Shown here piece by piece: positions 18,035 through 25,127 of a DNA stretch of 36,748 bases; the stretch's first letter is position 1; each line of letters starts with the position of its first letter. The notes beneath the pieces were generated by a model. The model did no database searches. It had not been told where the DNA came from and saw nothing but the letters and a program-made list of their open reading frames with translations. The translations under genes were made by a program, and so were the position numbers. The stretch is taken from positions 1 through 36,748 of the forward strand of contig JAMLHH010000033.1 of the NCBI GenBank assembly GCA_023957215.1. Direction: 5' to 3'. Origin of the DNA: Chitinophagales bacterium (GTDB taxonomy: Bacteria > Bacteroidota > Bacteroidia > Chitinophagales > JADIYW01).

Positions 18035-18671
18035 CTTGGCAATTAAAAATAACTGTAATATTAAAAAATTTCTCTTTCATCCAAAGTATCTTTTGAGAAC
18101 CTTCGGCACGAAGACCTGCATCTGCATAGATTACTTTTTGTTGGGTGCTAAAAATCCAATTTTTGCTTATTCTTTCGGCTTCTATCAAAAAAGGCTCCTC
18201 CATTTTACCTTGATAATAAGAAAGTTTCATGCTTTTAATCGGGATGTGACTACTATTTGTGGTATAAATAATTTCAGTAATGGCAAGAGAATCTTCACTC
18301 ATGGTTTGTAAGGTATCTATTTTAAAATAGTCGTACCATGAACTTTTATTGATGTCCATTGCTTTTAAAATCTTAAATTCTTTATCCCATTCGATATCTT
18401 TTTTAGGTATTGAAGATTGTGCACTTTCGCCGTTGACTTCTCCCATTTTAAATAAAGAACAATTTTTACTTTGATATTCAGCTACTTTTTTTTCAACGAA
18501 AGATGATAAATCAAAAAAACTTTCCTTCGTATTTTGACTGACTTTCATGTTCTTCTGACAAGCACTTATTGTAAAAACTAACACAAAGATTCTCAATACA
18601 AAACTATGTTTTGGAAAGAATAAAAAAAGACCTGTTATAGATGTTTTACTCAAAGAAATAACTTTTGACAA
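18021..18671 (-). CDS. Hypothetical lipoprotein upstream of hisS
   Basis: I do not recognise a named family. The 216-residue translation has a hydrophobic stretch ending in a lipobox, FVLVFTISACQK, with the acylated Cys at about residue 38. The preceding region is unusually long for a signal peptide. A TTG start at the Leu of SFVLRIF would give a more compact signal and may be the true start. The mature part (about 180 residues) mixes charged loops and beta-like strands (DINKSSWYDYF, EDSLAITEIIYTT, LSYYQGKMEEPFLIEAERIS) and looks like a periplasm-facing Bacteroidota lipoprotein. It overlaps hisS by 14 bp, which suggests co-transcription rather than shared function. Confidence 0.75.
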   Translation of the reverse strand: MSKVISLSKTSITGLFLFFPKHSFVLRIFVLVFTISACQKNMKVSQNTKESFFDLSSFVEKKVAEYQSKNCSLFKMGEVNGESAQSSIPKKDIEWDKEFKILKAMDINKSSWYDYFKIDTLQTMSEDSLAITEIIYTTNSSHIPIKSMKLSYYQGKMEEPFLIEAERISKNWIFSTQQKVIYADAGLRAEGSQKILWMKEKFFNITVIFNCQDESN

Positions 18672-18724
18672 AATAAATAATTACAAATTTGTTCTCTTGG
18701 CATAAAAAATGCTGTAAAATAGAA

Positions 18725-18732
18725 CAAAGTTA
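18725..18732 (-). promoter_or_regulatory. Candidate -7 box for the lipoprotein-hisS transcript
   Basis: On the minus strand TAACTTTG matches TAnnTTTG exactly, about 53 bp before the annotated lipoprotein start. The 70-bp gap also has to hold a promoter for the divergent DUF4783 gene; only a near match (TAACTTTT, 18731-18738) is seen for that strand. Motif match only. Confidence 0.4.
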
Positions 18733-18741
18733 ACTTTTATA

Positions 18742-19149
18742 ATGACCTTTAAAAAGCTTATAAGGTTTGTTTTTATTCTATTTTTTATTGTTGGAATGAG
18801 ATGTCATGTTTCTGCACAGAGCTTCCAATCAGTAATCACTCATTCTTTGTCAAGTGGAGATATCAACGAATTGTTTAAAAATTTGGATAAAAGAGTACAG
18901 GTTTCTATTGATTCCAAAACAGGTTCGTATAGTAATAATCAGGCGGAAATTATCTTGAAGAATTATTTGTCACCTATGTTTCAAAAACGTTTTTTTATTC
19001 TAAAACAAGGAAGTGCTAAAAATAATGATGCAGACTTTTATATAGGCACGCTTAAATGTTGTAATGGAGAGGAATATAAAGTTTACATTTATAGCAGAAA
19101 TGTTTCAGATTTACAATTAATTCAAGAAATTAGGATAGAAAAAAAATAA
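18742..19149 (+). CDS. DUF4783-type secreted protein
   Basis: A 135-residue exported protein with a signal peptide (about residues 1-25, ending HVSAQ) and a single small alpha/beta domain. Stretches such as SLSSGDINELFKNLDKRVQV, the middle NNQAEIILKNYLSP, and FYIGTLKCCNGEEYKVYIY match the pattern I know for the Bacteroidota family DUF4783, which resembles the NTF2-like fold. The function is unknown. It lies 3 bp upstream of nadC; a DUF4783 gene next to nadC is, from memory, a recurring arrangement in Bacteroidota. The CC pair at about residues 107-108 is unusual for an exported protein. The family call is moderately sure. Confidence 0.75.
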   Translation: MTFKKLIRFVFILFFIVGMRCHVSAQSFQSVITHSLSSGDINELFKNLDKRVQVSIDSKTGSYSNNQAEIILKNYLSPMFQKRFFILKQGSAKNNDADFYIGTLKCCNGEEYKVYIYSRNVSDLQLIQEIRIEKK

Positions 19150-19152
19150 ACT

Positions 19153-20007
19153 GTGGATTTAGACGAAGAACAACTACACCGATTTATACAATATGCTTTG
19201 GAAGAGGATGTCAGAGATGGTGATCATACATCATTAGCCTGTATTTCAAAAAATGCCATTGGTCATGCACGATTATTGGTGAAAGAGGACGGTATTTTAG
19301 CCGGAATACCTGTTGCAATAGAGATTTTTGCTGCCGTAGATAAAAATTTTGAAATAGATGTACTGATGGAAGATGGTGATGTGATGAAGAAAGGGGATAT
19401 CGCTTTTACTATCAATGGACCTGCAATCAGCATCTTAACCGCCGAGCGATTGGTGCTCAATTGTATGCAAAGAATGAGTGGAATTGCCACTTTGACTCAT
19501 CAATATGTAAAAGCCATTGAAGGAACGAAGGCGCAAGTCATCGACACCCGTAAAACGACACCTGGTATTAGAATGCTTGAAAAATATGCAGTCACAGTAG
19601 GCGGTGGAGCTAATCATAGAATGGGTTTGTATGATATGATTATGATAAAAGATAATCACATAGATTTTTGTGGTGGTATTCCACAAGCTATTCATCAGAC
19701 ACAAACCTACCTCAAGGATAAAAATCTCCATCTTAGAATTGAAGTGGAAACACGAAATATAGACGAAGTGAAGCAAGTGCTTGCAGTCGGAGGTGTACAC
19801 AGAATCATGCTTGATAATTATACGCTTGAAGAGATGGTGGAAGCTGTCCGCCTTATAGATGGTAAATACGAAACAGAAGCATCAGGTGGAATCAAATTAA
19901 ATACGATTCGCTCTTATGCACAGACAGGAGTAGATTTTATATCTGTAGGTGCATTGACACATTCTGCGGTATCTGTAGATTTAAGTTTGAAAGCTGTCAT
20001 CGGCTAA
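19153..20007 (+). CDS. nadC: Nicotinate-nucleotide pyrophosphorylase (carboxylating), QPRTase
   Basis: Converts quinolinate and PRPP to nicotinate mononucleotide in de novo NAD synthesis. The 284 residues show the family blocks in order: EEDVRDGDHTS, ILAGIPVA, ERLVLNCMQRMSGIAT (98-113), DTRKTTPGIRMLEKYAV (131-147), GGGANHRMGLYDMIMIKDNH (150-169), VETRNIDEV, IMLDNYT, EASGGIKLNTI and DFISVGALTHS. Arg and Lys residues in these blocks bind quinolinate and PRPP. The start is GTG at 19153, 3 bp after the DUF4783 stop, so the pair forms an operon. nadA and nadB are not in the window. Confidence 0.96.
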   Translation: MDLDEEQLHRFIQYALEEDVRDGDHTSLACISKNAIGHARLLVKEDGILAGIPVAIEIFAAVDKNFEIDVLMEDGDVMKKGDIAFTINGPAISILTAERLVLNCMQRMSGIATLTHQYVKAIEGTKAQVIDTRKTTPGIRMLEKYAVTVGGGANHRMGLYDMIMIKDNHIDFCGGIPQAIHQTQTYLKDKNLHLRIEVETRNIDEVKQVLAVGGVHRIMLDNYTLEEMVEAVRLIDGKYETEASGGIKLNTIRSYAQTGVDFISVGALTHSAVSVDLSLKAVIG

Positions 20008-20037
20008 TATTTTTGTTGGTTTTAAAAGCTATGCTCT

Positions 20038-20949
20038 TTGAAAAAGAAAGTCCGTTTTATTATCAATCCCAAGTCAGGAAGTTTTTTTCAAAAGAGATTC
20101 TCTAAGCGGTTTATTAAAGAATACTTGGACTTGGAAAAGTTTGAGTATGACATTTTTTATACAAAATATGCCGGTCACGCTATCAGAATAGCACAACAAT
20201 CTATTATAGATAAAATTGATATCATTGCTGTTGTAGGTGGTGATGGCACACAAAATGAAGTAGGTCAAATCATCATGGATACTCCTATTCTTTTAGCAAG
20301 TATTCCGATGGGTTCGGGTAATGCAAATGCGCGCAAATTGAAAATCCCCTTGGATATTAAAGATTCTCTCCGACTTATCAATGACGGAATTCCTTATAAA
20401 ATAGATGCTTTGTTTTTAAATGGTCAAGCATTTTTTATGGCTGCGGGTATAGGTTTTGATGCTACTGCCGCAAAAGAGTTTGCAAAAGTGCCTTTTAGAG
20501 GTGTGATAGCCTATCTATATGGGGTTTTGAAGACCGCTTTTACTTACCAGCCCGGTAACTACTCGATAGAAATAGATGGTAAAAAGACGATTTGCACAAA
20601 AGCATATACTGTTTTGGTAACGAGTACCGGAGAATTAGGCTTTGATGTAGCAATTACAAAAAAGAGCATCCCCAATGATGGACAATTTGAACTTGTCATT
20701 GTAAAAGATTTTAATAAACTAAAAATTCCTTTTTTGATATATGAAGCTTTTTATGGAGACATTGTGAATCAGGAAATGATAGAAATCCATCCAGTCAATG
20801 AATGTGTGAAAATTAAAAGTGAAAGATGGGAGAATATTCAGATGGATGGAGATTTTAGAGGAAAATCTAATGAAATTGAAGTTGTTTGTAAAAAGCAAGC
20901 TCTCCGTTTTTTGGTGAATAAAAATTTTTATGCCAATGGTCACTCTTAA
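20038..20949 (+). CDS. Diacylglycerol/sphingosine-kinase-like lipid kinase (YegS/DagK type)
   Basis: A 303-residue kinase of the DAGK catalytic family, probably phosphorylating a membrane lipid. The nucleotide loop AVVGGDGTQNEVGQ (64-77) and the following IPMGSGNANARKLKIP are the family's defining blocks; the usual GT(A/G)N is replaced by GSGNAN. GIGFDATAAKEFAKVPFRG and the C-terminal QMDGDF are also typical. The start is TTG at 20038; an ATG at 20031 is out of frame, and no better in-frame start is visible. It follows nadC by 30 bp on the same strand and may share its transcript. Substrate (diacylglycerol, undecaprenol or a sphingolipid) cannot be told. Confidence 0.88.
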   Translation: MKKKVRFIINPKSGSFFQKRFSKRFIKEYLDLEKFEYDIFYTKYAGHAIRIAQQSIIDKIDIIAVVGGDGTQNEVGQIIMDTPILLASIPMGSGNANARKLKIPLDIKDSLRLINDGIPYKIDALFLNGQAFFMAAGIGFDATAAKEFAKVPFRGVIAYLYGVLKTAFTYQPGNYSIEIDGKKTICTKAYTVLVTSTGELGFDVAITKKSIPNDGQFELVIVKDFNKLKIPFLIYEAFYGDIVNQEMIEIHPVNECVKIKSERWENIQMDGDFRGKSNEIEVVCKKQALRFLVNKNFYANGHS

Positions 20950-21011
20950 AACGAAAGAGTAAATATTCTTTTTAATCTTTGTTTTTTATATTTAAACTAT
21001 AAAGTAGCATA

Positions 21012-21353
21012 ATGACTGATGATTGGAAAAAGAAATTGGGAAATATAGGAGTGTATTCTACCAATCCCGATTATAAATTTGATACAGATGATGAAGAAGA
21101 AACCACCTTGTCTAATCAAGAGCAAACTTTGATAGTTTCACTTGATAAGAAACATCGAAAAGGTAAAGTTGTAACTTTAGTAGAAGGTTTTGTAGGCAAG
21201 GAAGATGACTTAAAGCAACTTGCTAAAATGCTGAAAACTAAATGTGGAGTGGGTGGCTCTGCAAAAGATAATGTCATTGTTATTCAAGGAGATTTTAAGC
21301 AAAAAATCAAAGACTTATTGACAAGTGATAACTTTAAAGTGAAGTTGAAATAG
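21012..21353 (+). CDS. SUI1/eIF1-like translation factor (YciH family)
   Basis: A 113-residue protein with an acidic N-terminal tail (about 1-37, including DTDDEEETT) and an SUI1 domain at about 38-110. The signature stretches are RKGKVVTLVEGF, the middle DDLKQLAKMLKTKCGVGGSA, and NVIVIQGDFKQKIKDLL, as in bacterial YciH and eukaryotic eIF1. In bacteria it is thought to monitor start-codon or initiator-tRNA selection; that is family knowledge. The gene stands alone after the lipid kinase, with a 62-bp gap, and marks the right end of the core region before the accessory island. Confidence 0.92.
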   Translation: MTDDWKKKLGNIGVYSTNPDYKFDTDDEEETTLSNQEQTLIVSLDKKHRKGKVVTLVEGFVGKEDDLKQLAKMLKTKCGVGGSAKDNVIVIQGDFKQKIKDLLTSDNFKVKLK

Positions 21354-21363
21354 CTTTATTTGA

Positions 21364-21518
21364 GCGATCGAGCGGGCTATCCGCTTGTTTCTTTAGTATT
21401 GAGACTTTTATAACACTACCTTGTTAAATTGCATGATACTAATAAAAGTTTCTTTGATAAGTATCATAACGCAATCTCATTGCTCAATACTAAAGTAAAT
21501 CGCTTCTATCCCTATCGC
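21364..21518. repeat. Structured intergenic repeat-like element with nested inverted repeats
   Basis: The gap between the SUI1 gene and the XRE regulator folds into nested stems. A perfect 13-bp inverted repeat lies at 21391-21403 (CTTTAGTATTGAG) and 21483-21495. Inside it is a second stem, ATTGC-ATGATACT at 21428-21440 against 21460-21475, with a 3-base bulge. At the left edge a small hairpin AGCGG-GCTAT-CCGCT spans 21371-21385, and GCGAT (21364-21368) can pair with ATCGC (21514-21518). No ORF or protein similarity is seen. The edges resemble, from memory, a hairpin-forming intergenic repeat scattered in some Bacteroidota genomes; that is a recollection, not a search. Confidence 0.6.
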
Positions 21519-21533
21519 AATTATATAGAATGA

Positions 21534-21923
21534 TTAAGTTGATTGTTTCCTAGGTTGTAAGAGTCTTATATTCTCTTCGAGTAGGTTTATCTTATCTTGA
21601 AGTAGTTGTAACTTTTCTTCATACATTTTCTTTAATTCTTCATTTATCAGATAATTTTGCTGAGTAGATAAATTATGAATAGCATTTACATTTGTATTGA
21701 TGTTGAAAATTACTTGTTCATCAAAGCCAATTATATTTTCAATTGCTGTATCTAATATTTCTGCAAGTTTTTTTAATCTTTCTTTACCAATAGATATACT
21801 ATTGCTCTCAATTCGTGCATAGTTACTTTGACTTAGACATAGTCTTTCAGCCACATAAGATTGAGTGAAATTCCTTAATTCTCTCATCTTTTTAATTTTA
21901 TAGCCTGATACTTCCATTATCAT
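21534..21923 (-). CDS. XRE-family transcriptional regulator with C-terminal coiled coil
   Basis: A 129-residue DNA-binding protein. Residues 8-65 form a helix-turn-helix of the XRE/Cro type: IKKMRELRNFTQSYVAERLC, then LSQSNYARIESNSISIGKER as recognition helix and following turn, then LAEILDTAIENIIGF. Residues about 88-122 (NEELKKMYEEKLQLLQDKIN and onward) form a leucine-rich coiled coil likely to dimerise it. This layout is common in Bacteroidota single-domain regulators. The ATG at 21923 and one two codons later are both possible. It diverges from the GIY-YIG gene across 127 bp holding an imperfect palindrome, so self-regulation and control of the island are plausible. Confidence 0.88.
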   Translation of the reverse strand: MIMEVSGYKIKKMRELRNFTQSYVAERLCLSQSNYARIESNSISIGKERLKKLAEILDTAIENIIGFDEQVIFNINTNVNAIHNLSTQQNYLINEELKKMYEEKLQLLQDKINLLEENIRLLQPRKQST

Positions 21924-21942
21924 AAATTATGCATAAATATAC

Positions 21943-21962
21943 ATACTTTATACATAGAGTAT
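21943..21962. promoter_or_regulatory. Imperfect palindrome, candidate operator of the XRE regulator
   Basis: A 20-bp sequence, ATACTTTATA followed by CATAGAGTAT, pairs at 8 of 10 positions. It sits 20 bp upstream of the regulator's first ATG, within the shared divergent promoter region. Further TATACAT-like and AGTAT words flank it. The region is very A/T-rich, so chance symmetry is possible. Confidence 0.35.
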
Positions 21963-22050
21963 ATAATAGTATGGAAAATAAATTTATTTATTTGTAATGA
22001 CTTATCGTACTTAAATAATACTAATTAACAGCATCTAAATATTTTATAAA

Positions 22051-22599
22051 ATGGCAAACATTGAACAAGTTCTAGAAACATTTAAGAAGAATTATTTTGA
22101 ACCGAATAAAGATAATGAGGATAAGATTCCTAATTCTCCAGGAAATTACATCTTATGCCTTAGAAAGGGCTCCAAGCTCCCTGAAATATCTGTTTTACCT
22201 GTGATGGAAAAATTTGAAAACTTAGAAGTGATTTATGCAGGAAATACAAGTAAAAGTTTGCGGACTCGTGATTTTAGACAGCATTTTACAGGTAATAATG
22301 CTGGTCGTTCGACATTAAGAAAAAGCTTAGGTGTTTTATTCGGATATAAGCTAATTCCAAGAGATAAAGATCCACATACAGGAAAAACTAAATTTAATGA
22401 TAAAGATGAACTAAAGCTAACAAATTGGATGAGAGAAAATCTTATTTTATTTTTTGCACCATCACTAAATTATATTGAGAATGAACAAGAACTTATTACT
22501 TATTTTAATCCACCTATAAATCTCCAAAAAGTGACAAGCGAAATTAATTATGACTTTAGAAGATTATTATCACAGCTAAGAAAGAATCAATTGAAATAA
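22051..22599 (+). CDS. GIY-YIG-like nuclease family protein
   Basis: A 182-residue protein I place in the GIY-YIG superfamily. PGNYILCLRKGS (30-41) holds the GIY-like strand, with Tyr33. LEVIYAGNTSKSLRTRDFRQ (58-77) holds the YIG-like strand (here YAG) and the conserved Arg cluster, then His78. STLRKSLGVLFG and WMRENLILFF, with candidate metal-binding Glu129, follow. The C-terminal NPPINL (153-158) is the PPLN-type block seen in one stand-alone bacterial branch. Ile is replaced in both signature motifs (GNY, YAG). The active-site residues appear present, but activity is not certain. It is the first gene of the run divergent from the XRE regulator; its TAA overlaps the next ATG. Confidence 0.72.
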   Translation: MANIEQVLETFKKNYFEPNKDNEDKIPNSPGNYILCLRKGSKLPEISVLPVMEKFENLEVIYAGNTSKSLRTRDFRQHFTGNNAGRSTLRKSLGVLFGYKLIPRDKDPHTGKTKFNDKDELKLTNWMRENLILFFAPSLNYIENEQELITYFNPPINLQKVTSEINYDFRRLLSQLRKNQLK

Positions 22600-23585
22600 T
22601 GTGCAAAAAGTATATAATTGAAATAAATTATAAATTTAAAATATCTGTATCTGTATTTTTACTTCTTCTTAGCTTAAATAGCTGTTCTTCTATAGATAAA
22701 GATATTGTCAGAAGAAAATCTGATAGAGAAATTTTGAAGCTTAAAGGACTTGTAAAATCGTTTTCTGAAACAAAATACTATGCTGGTGAAAATGGTAGTG
22801 CGATGAAAGGTGAACGAACATCTATTTTTTCGGACTTCAGAGAGGCTCTCAAAGTCACGGAAAATGGTATGTTGGTAGGATATGCTTATGAAGTTTGGAA
22901 GCAAATACACGAGTTTAATATTGAAGGTGATTTAGTTCTGAAAATGGATTTGGATAAGCGTGATAGCATACATAGAAAATTGATTCATAGCTACACGCCA
23001 AATAATGATGAAAAAAATACAGCCTTCTTTGATGAAGCTGTTGGTGTTGAATTGAAAACGAAAAATACTTATAATAATCAAGGATATTTAGAAGAGGCTA
23101 TTCAAATTTACCCTGACGGAAATATTTATAATAAAACCAGTTATTACTATGATTCTGAAAACAATCTAATAAAGTGGGTGAGTGATAATCCTGAAATAAA
23201 AATAAAATGTAAAATTGAATATGATACTATAAGAAAAGAAAGAACAGAATACAGAGAAGCGACTTCTAAAGGTAAATATGTTAGTGGTTCAAATAATACA
23301 AATATTAGAATTGATGTTTTTGATGACAATGAGAATAGAATAAGACAAATATTTAATTTTGAAACTGATGGTGAGGTCGTAAAAGTTAGAATTGAAACAA
23401 AATATGATAAAAATGGAAATGAAATAGAATCTACGAGATATACTTTGAAAAAAGGCATTGAAACTAAAAGCTTATCACAATATTATTATGATTTTGATAT
23501 TAAAGGAAATTGGATAAATAAGTACTATTCTTTTAATGGAGAATTGGTAGATATTACTGAACGTAAATTTGAATATTTTAAGTAA
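22599..23585 (+). CDS. Hypothetical lipoprotein with YD/RHS-like strand repeats
   Basis: A 328-residue predicted lipoprotein with a hydrophobic segment (about 15-26) and lipobox LLSLNSCSS, acylated Cys at about 29. The mature part is rich in short beta-strand repeats of the kind YYYDSENNLIKW, TKYDKNGNEIESTRY and YYDFDIKGNWINKYY, with NG or GN turns. They resemble YD/RHS-type repeats or the MORN-like tracking proteins often found in Bacteroidota. I do not recognise a named family, and no enzymatic motif is visible. The ATG overlaps the preceding nuclease stop by one base, so translation is coupled. A+T content is visibly higher than in the core genes, mostly through AAA, AAT and ATA codons. 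Confidence 0.72.
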   Translation: MCKKYIIEINYKFKISVSVFLLLLSLNSCSSIDKDIVRRKSDREILKLKGLVKSFSETKYYAGENGSAMKGERTSIFSDFREALKVTENGMLVGYAYEVWKQIHEFNIEGDLVLKMDLDKRDSIHRKLIHSYTPNNDEKNTAFFDEAVGVELKTKNTYNNQGYLEEAIQIYPDGNIYNKTSYYYDSENNLIKWVSDNPEIKIKCKIEYDTIRKERTEYREATSKGKYVSGSNNTNIRIDVFDDNENRIRQIFNFETDGEVVKVRIETKYDKNGNEIESTRYTLKKGIETKSLSQYYYDFDIKGNWINKYYSFNGELVDITERKFEYFK

Positions 23586-23618
23586 AAAAAGCTTTTTTAG
23601 AAATTTAAAAATACAAAG

Positions 23619-24392
23619 ATGGCAAATCCTAAGATATGTGATAACTGTGGTAAAGAAAACCCTTTAAAAAATAAATTTTGTATTAATTGTGGTCATGAAA
23701 TTAATAACACCACAAAGGGTATAATTTCAGATAAAGGAAACAAAACTATAGAAGAAATAGAAAATAATAATAGTAATTTCTTGGCAATAGGATTTGCAAC
23801 TGTCACTATTATTCTAATTGTTTATGGGGTTTTCTTTATCGTTTCTGAAAAGAATAAAAAATATGGTACCAAAAATGACACTATAGAACTTTCTTCTCAC
23901 AAATATCTAAATGAATCCAGTACCAAAGACTCTTTAATTTTAAAAGCAGAGACCCAAAAATACTATAAAGAGCTAGAAGAAAAGCATGCTCAAAAAGAAA
24001 AACTTGCCGAACAAGAAAAAAGGTTACATCAAGATAATAAAACACAAAAGTCAACATCAAAAACAAAATTCTCTTTTAAGAGTACTCTTGGAGATGAGGA
24101 GAGAAACGGAGTCATAATTAATACATACCATGAAGTCACTTATCACACAATAGATTTACAAAATAAAACAGTAAGTTTAACTACAAAAAGTAAAGGCAAG
24201 TGGATAAAGCAGATATATCATTTTGATGGAATATATAAAGAAGAAGCTCTTTTAGCAACTACTTATGTTTTACAAGTTGGAAATAACGGTGTAATAGAAA
24301 TATGGTGGAATTCTGTTAAGGGTAATATAGGTTATGATTTAGTAGATGGAACTAGATTGGCATTTTATGAATTGGTTGATATTATTGAATAA
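23619..24392 (+). CDS. Zinc-ribbon membrane protein, long form
   Basis: A 257-residue protein. The N-terminal zinc ribbon has Cys7, Cys10, Cys21 and Cys24 (ICDNCGKENPLKNKFCINCG). A linker leads to one transmembrane helix at about 54-75 (FLAIGFATVTIILIVYGVFF). A charged, probably coiled segment rich in Lys, Glu and Gln follows (about 105-140, including YYKELEEKHAQKEK). The C-terminal domain of roughly 110 residues is unknown (EVTYHTIDLQNKTVSLTT, later GNNGVIEIWWNSVKG). It would put the ribbon in the cytoplasm and the C-terminal domain outside. Its ribbon is paralogous to that of the next gene, but the C-terminal domains differ. No function is assigned. It lies 33 bp after the lipoprotein gene. 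Confidence 0.75.
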   Translation: MANPKICDNCGKENPLKNKFCINCGHEINNTTKGIISDKGNKTIEEIENNNSNFLAIGFATVTIILIVYGVFFIVSEKNKKYGTKNDTIELSSHKYLNESSTKDSLILKAETQKYYKELEEKHAQKEKLAEQEKRLHQDNKTQKSTSKTKFSFKSTLGDEERNGVIINTYHEVTYHTIDLQNKTVSLTTKSKGKWIKQIYHFDGIYKEEALLATTYVLQVGNNGVIEIWWNSVKGNIGYDLVDGTRLAFYELVDIIE

Positions 24393-24411
24393 TAAGATAT
24401 AATAATGAAAA

Positions 24412-24894
24412 ATGGCTATTGATAATATATGTGGACAATGTGGAAAAGTAAATGCACGGAAGAGTAAGTTTTGTTTCAATTGTGGAAGTAATTTAAAGGC
24501 TAGCGAAGAACAAATTAATAAAGCTTTTGAAAAGACTATATCTCCCAAGAAAAAGAGCAATAAATATAAGATAGTAATTGTTATTGCAGTACTTTTGGCA
24601 CTTTATGCTAACTTTTCTGGCGGAGGTAGCGATTATGATAAAAGGAAAGTAAAATTAGAAGAGCAATTCCATTACAACGGTTCTCACATTCAACTTACTA
24701 GATGGATAAAGAATAATATGAATAATCCCAAAAGCTATGAACATATAAAAACTGTATATTGGGATATGACTGACTATTTAATTGTACAAACAGATTATAG
24801 AGGGGAAAATGCTTTTGGCGCATTAGTGCAAGGAACAGTAAAAGCAAAAGTTGATAATAACGGTAACATTATTGAAATTATTGAACATTATTAA
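24412..24894 (+). CDS. Zinc-ribbon membrane protein, short form
   Basis: A 160-residue protein with the same layout as its neighbour: zinc ribbon with Cys7, Cys10, Cys21 and Cys24 (ICGQCGKVNARKSKFCFNCG), then one transmembrane helix at about 52-68 (YKIVIVIAVLLALYANF). The C-terminal domain (about 78-160) contains HYNGSHIQLTRWIKNNMNNP, then SYEHIKTVYWDMTDYLIVQT and YRGENAFGALVQGTVKAKVD. I recall this SYEH...RGxNAFG pattern as a small domain found at the end of zinc-ribbon or single-TM proteins in many bacteria; its function is unknown to me. It sits 19 bp after the longer paralogue and is the last gene of the run. Confidence 0.75.
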   Translation: MAIDNICGQCGKVNARKSKFCFNCGSNLKASEEQINKAFEKTISPKKKSNKYKIVIVIAVLLALYANFSGGGSDYDKRKVKLEEQFHYNGSHIQLTRWIKNNMNNPKSYEHIKTVYWDMTDYLIVQTDYRGENAFGALVQGTVKAKVDNNGNIIEIIEHY

Positions 24895-25127
24895 AATAAC
24901 CGAATGAACTTGATTTTAATTACGTTTGAATAAGAAATGCAGAAATTGGTTTTTAGCTTTTATGTTAGTTGAAATCTGTAAAACGTCATTTGTATGAGCT
25001 GTGTTTATGCTATTTGAATGGATACCCTCCAATATGACCTGAAATCCATTTTAATTGAGAGCACGACTATTAGGAGAATTCCACAATCTCGTTGCTTTCA
25101 TCTTTTCTCTAATAATATTAGAGTCTC

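Noticed and set aside
21354..21533. CRISPR array or tRNA in the structured gap
   Set aside because: There is only one set of inverted repeats, no regularly spaced direct repeats, and no cloverleaf with a CCA-adjacent acceptor stem.
21534..24894. Toxin-antitoxin or restriction-modification reading of the island
   Set aside because: No methyltransferase, helicase or known toxin motif is present. The XRE protein diverges from the other genes, and the nuclease does not resemble a restriction enzyme I can name.
25107..25123. Palindrome CTCTAATAATATTAGAG as a nosZ operator
   Set aside because: It lies about 185 bp before the predicted -7 box, falls in the possible gene remnant, and is made of simple A/T-rich words, so a regulatory role is not supported.
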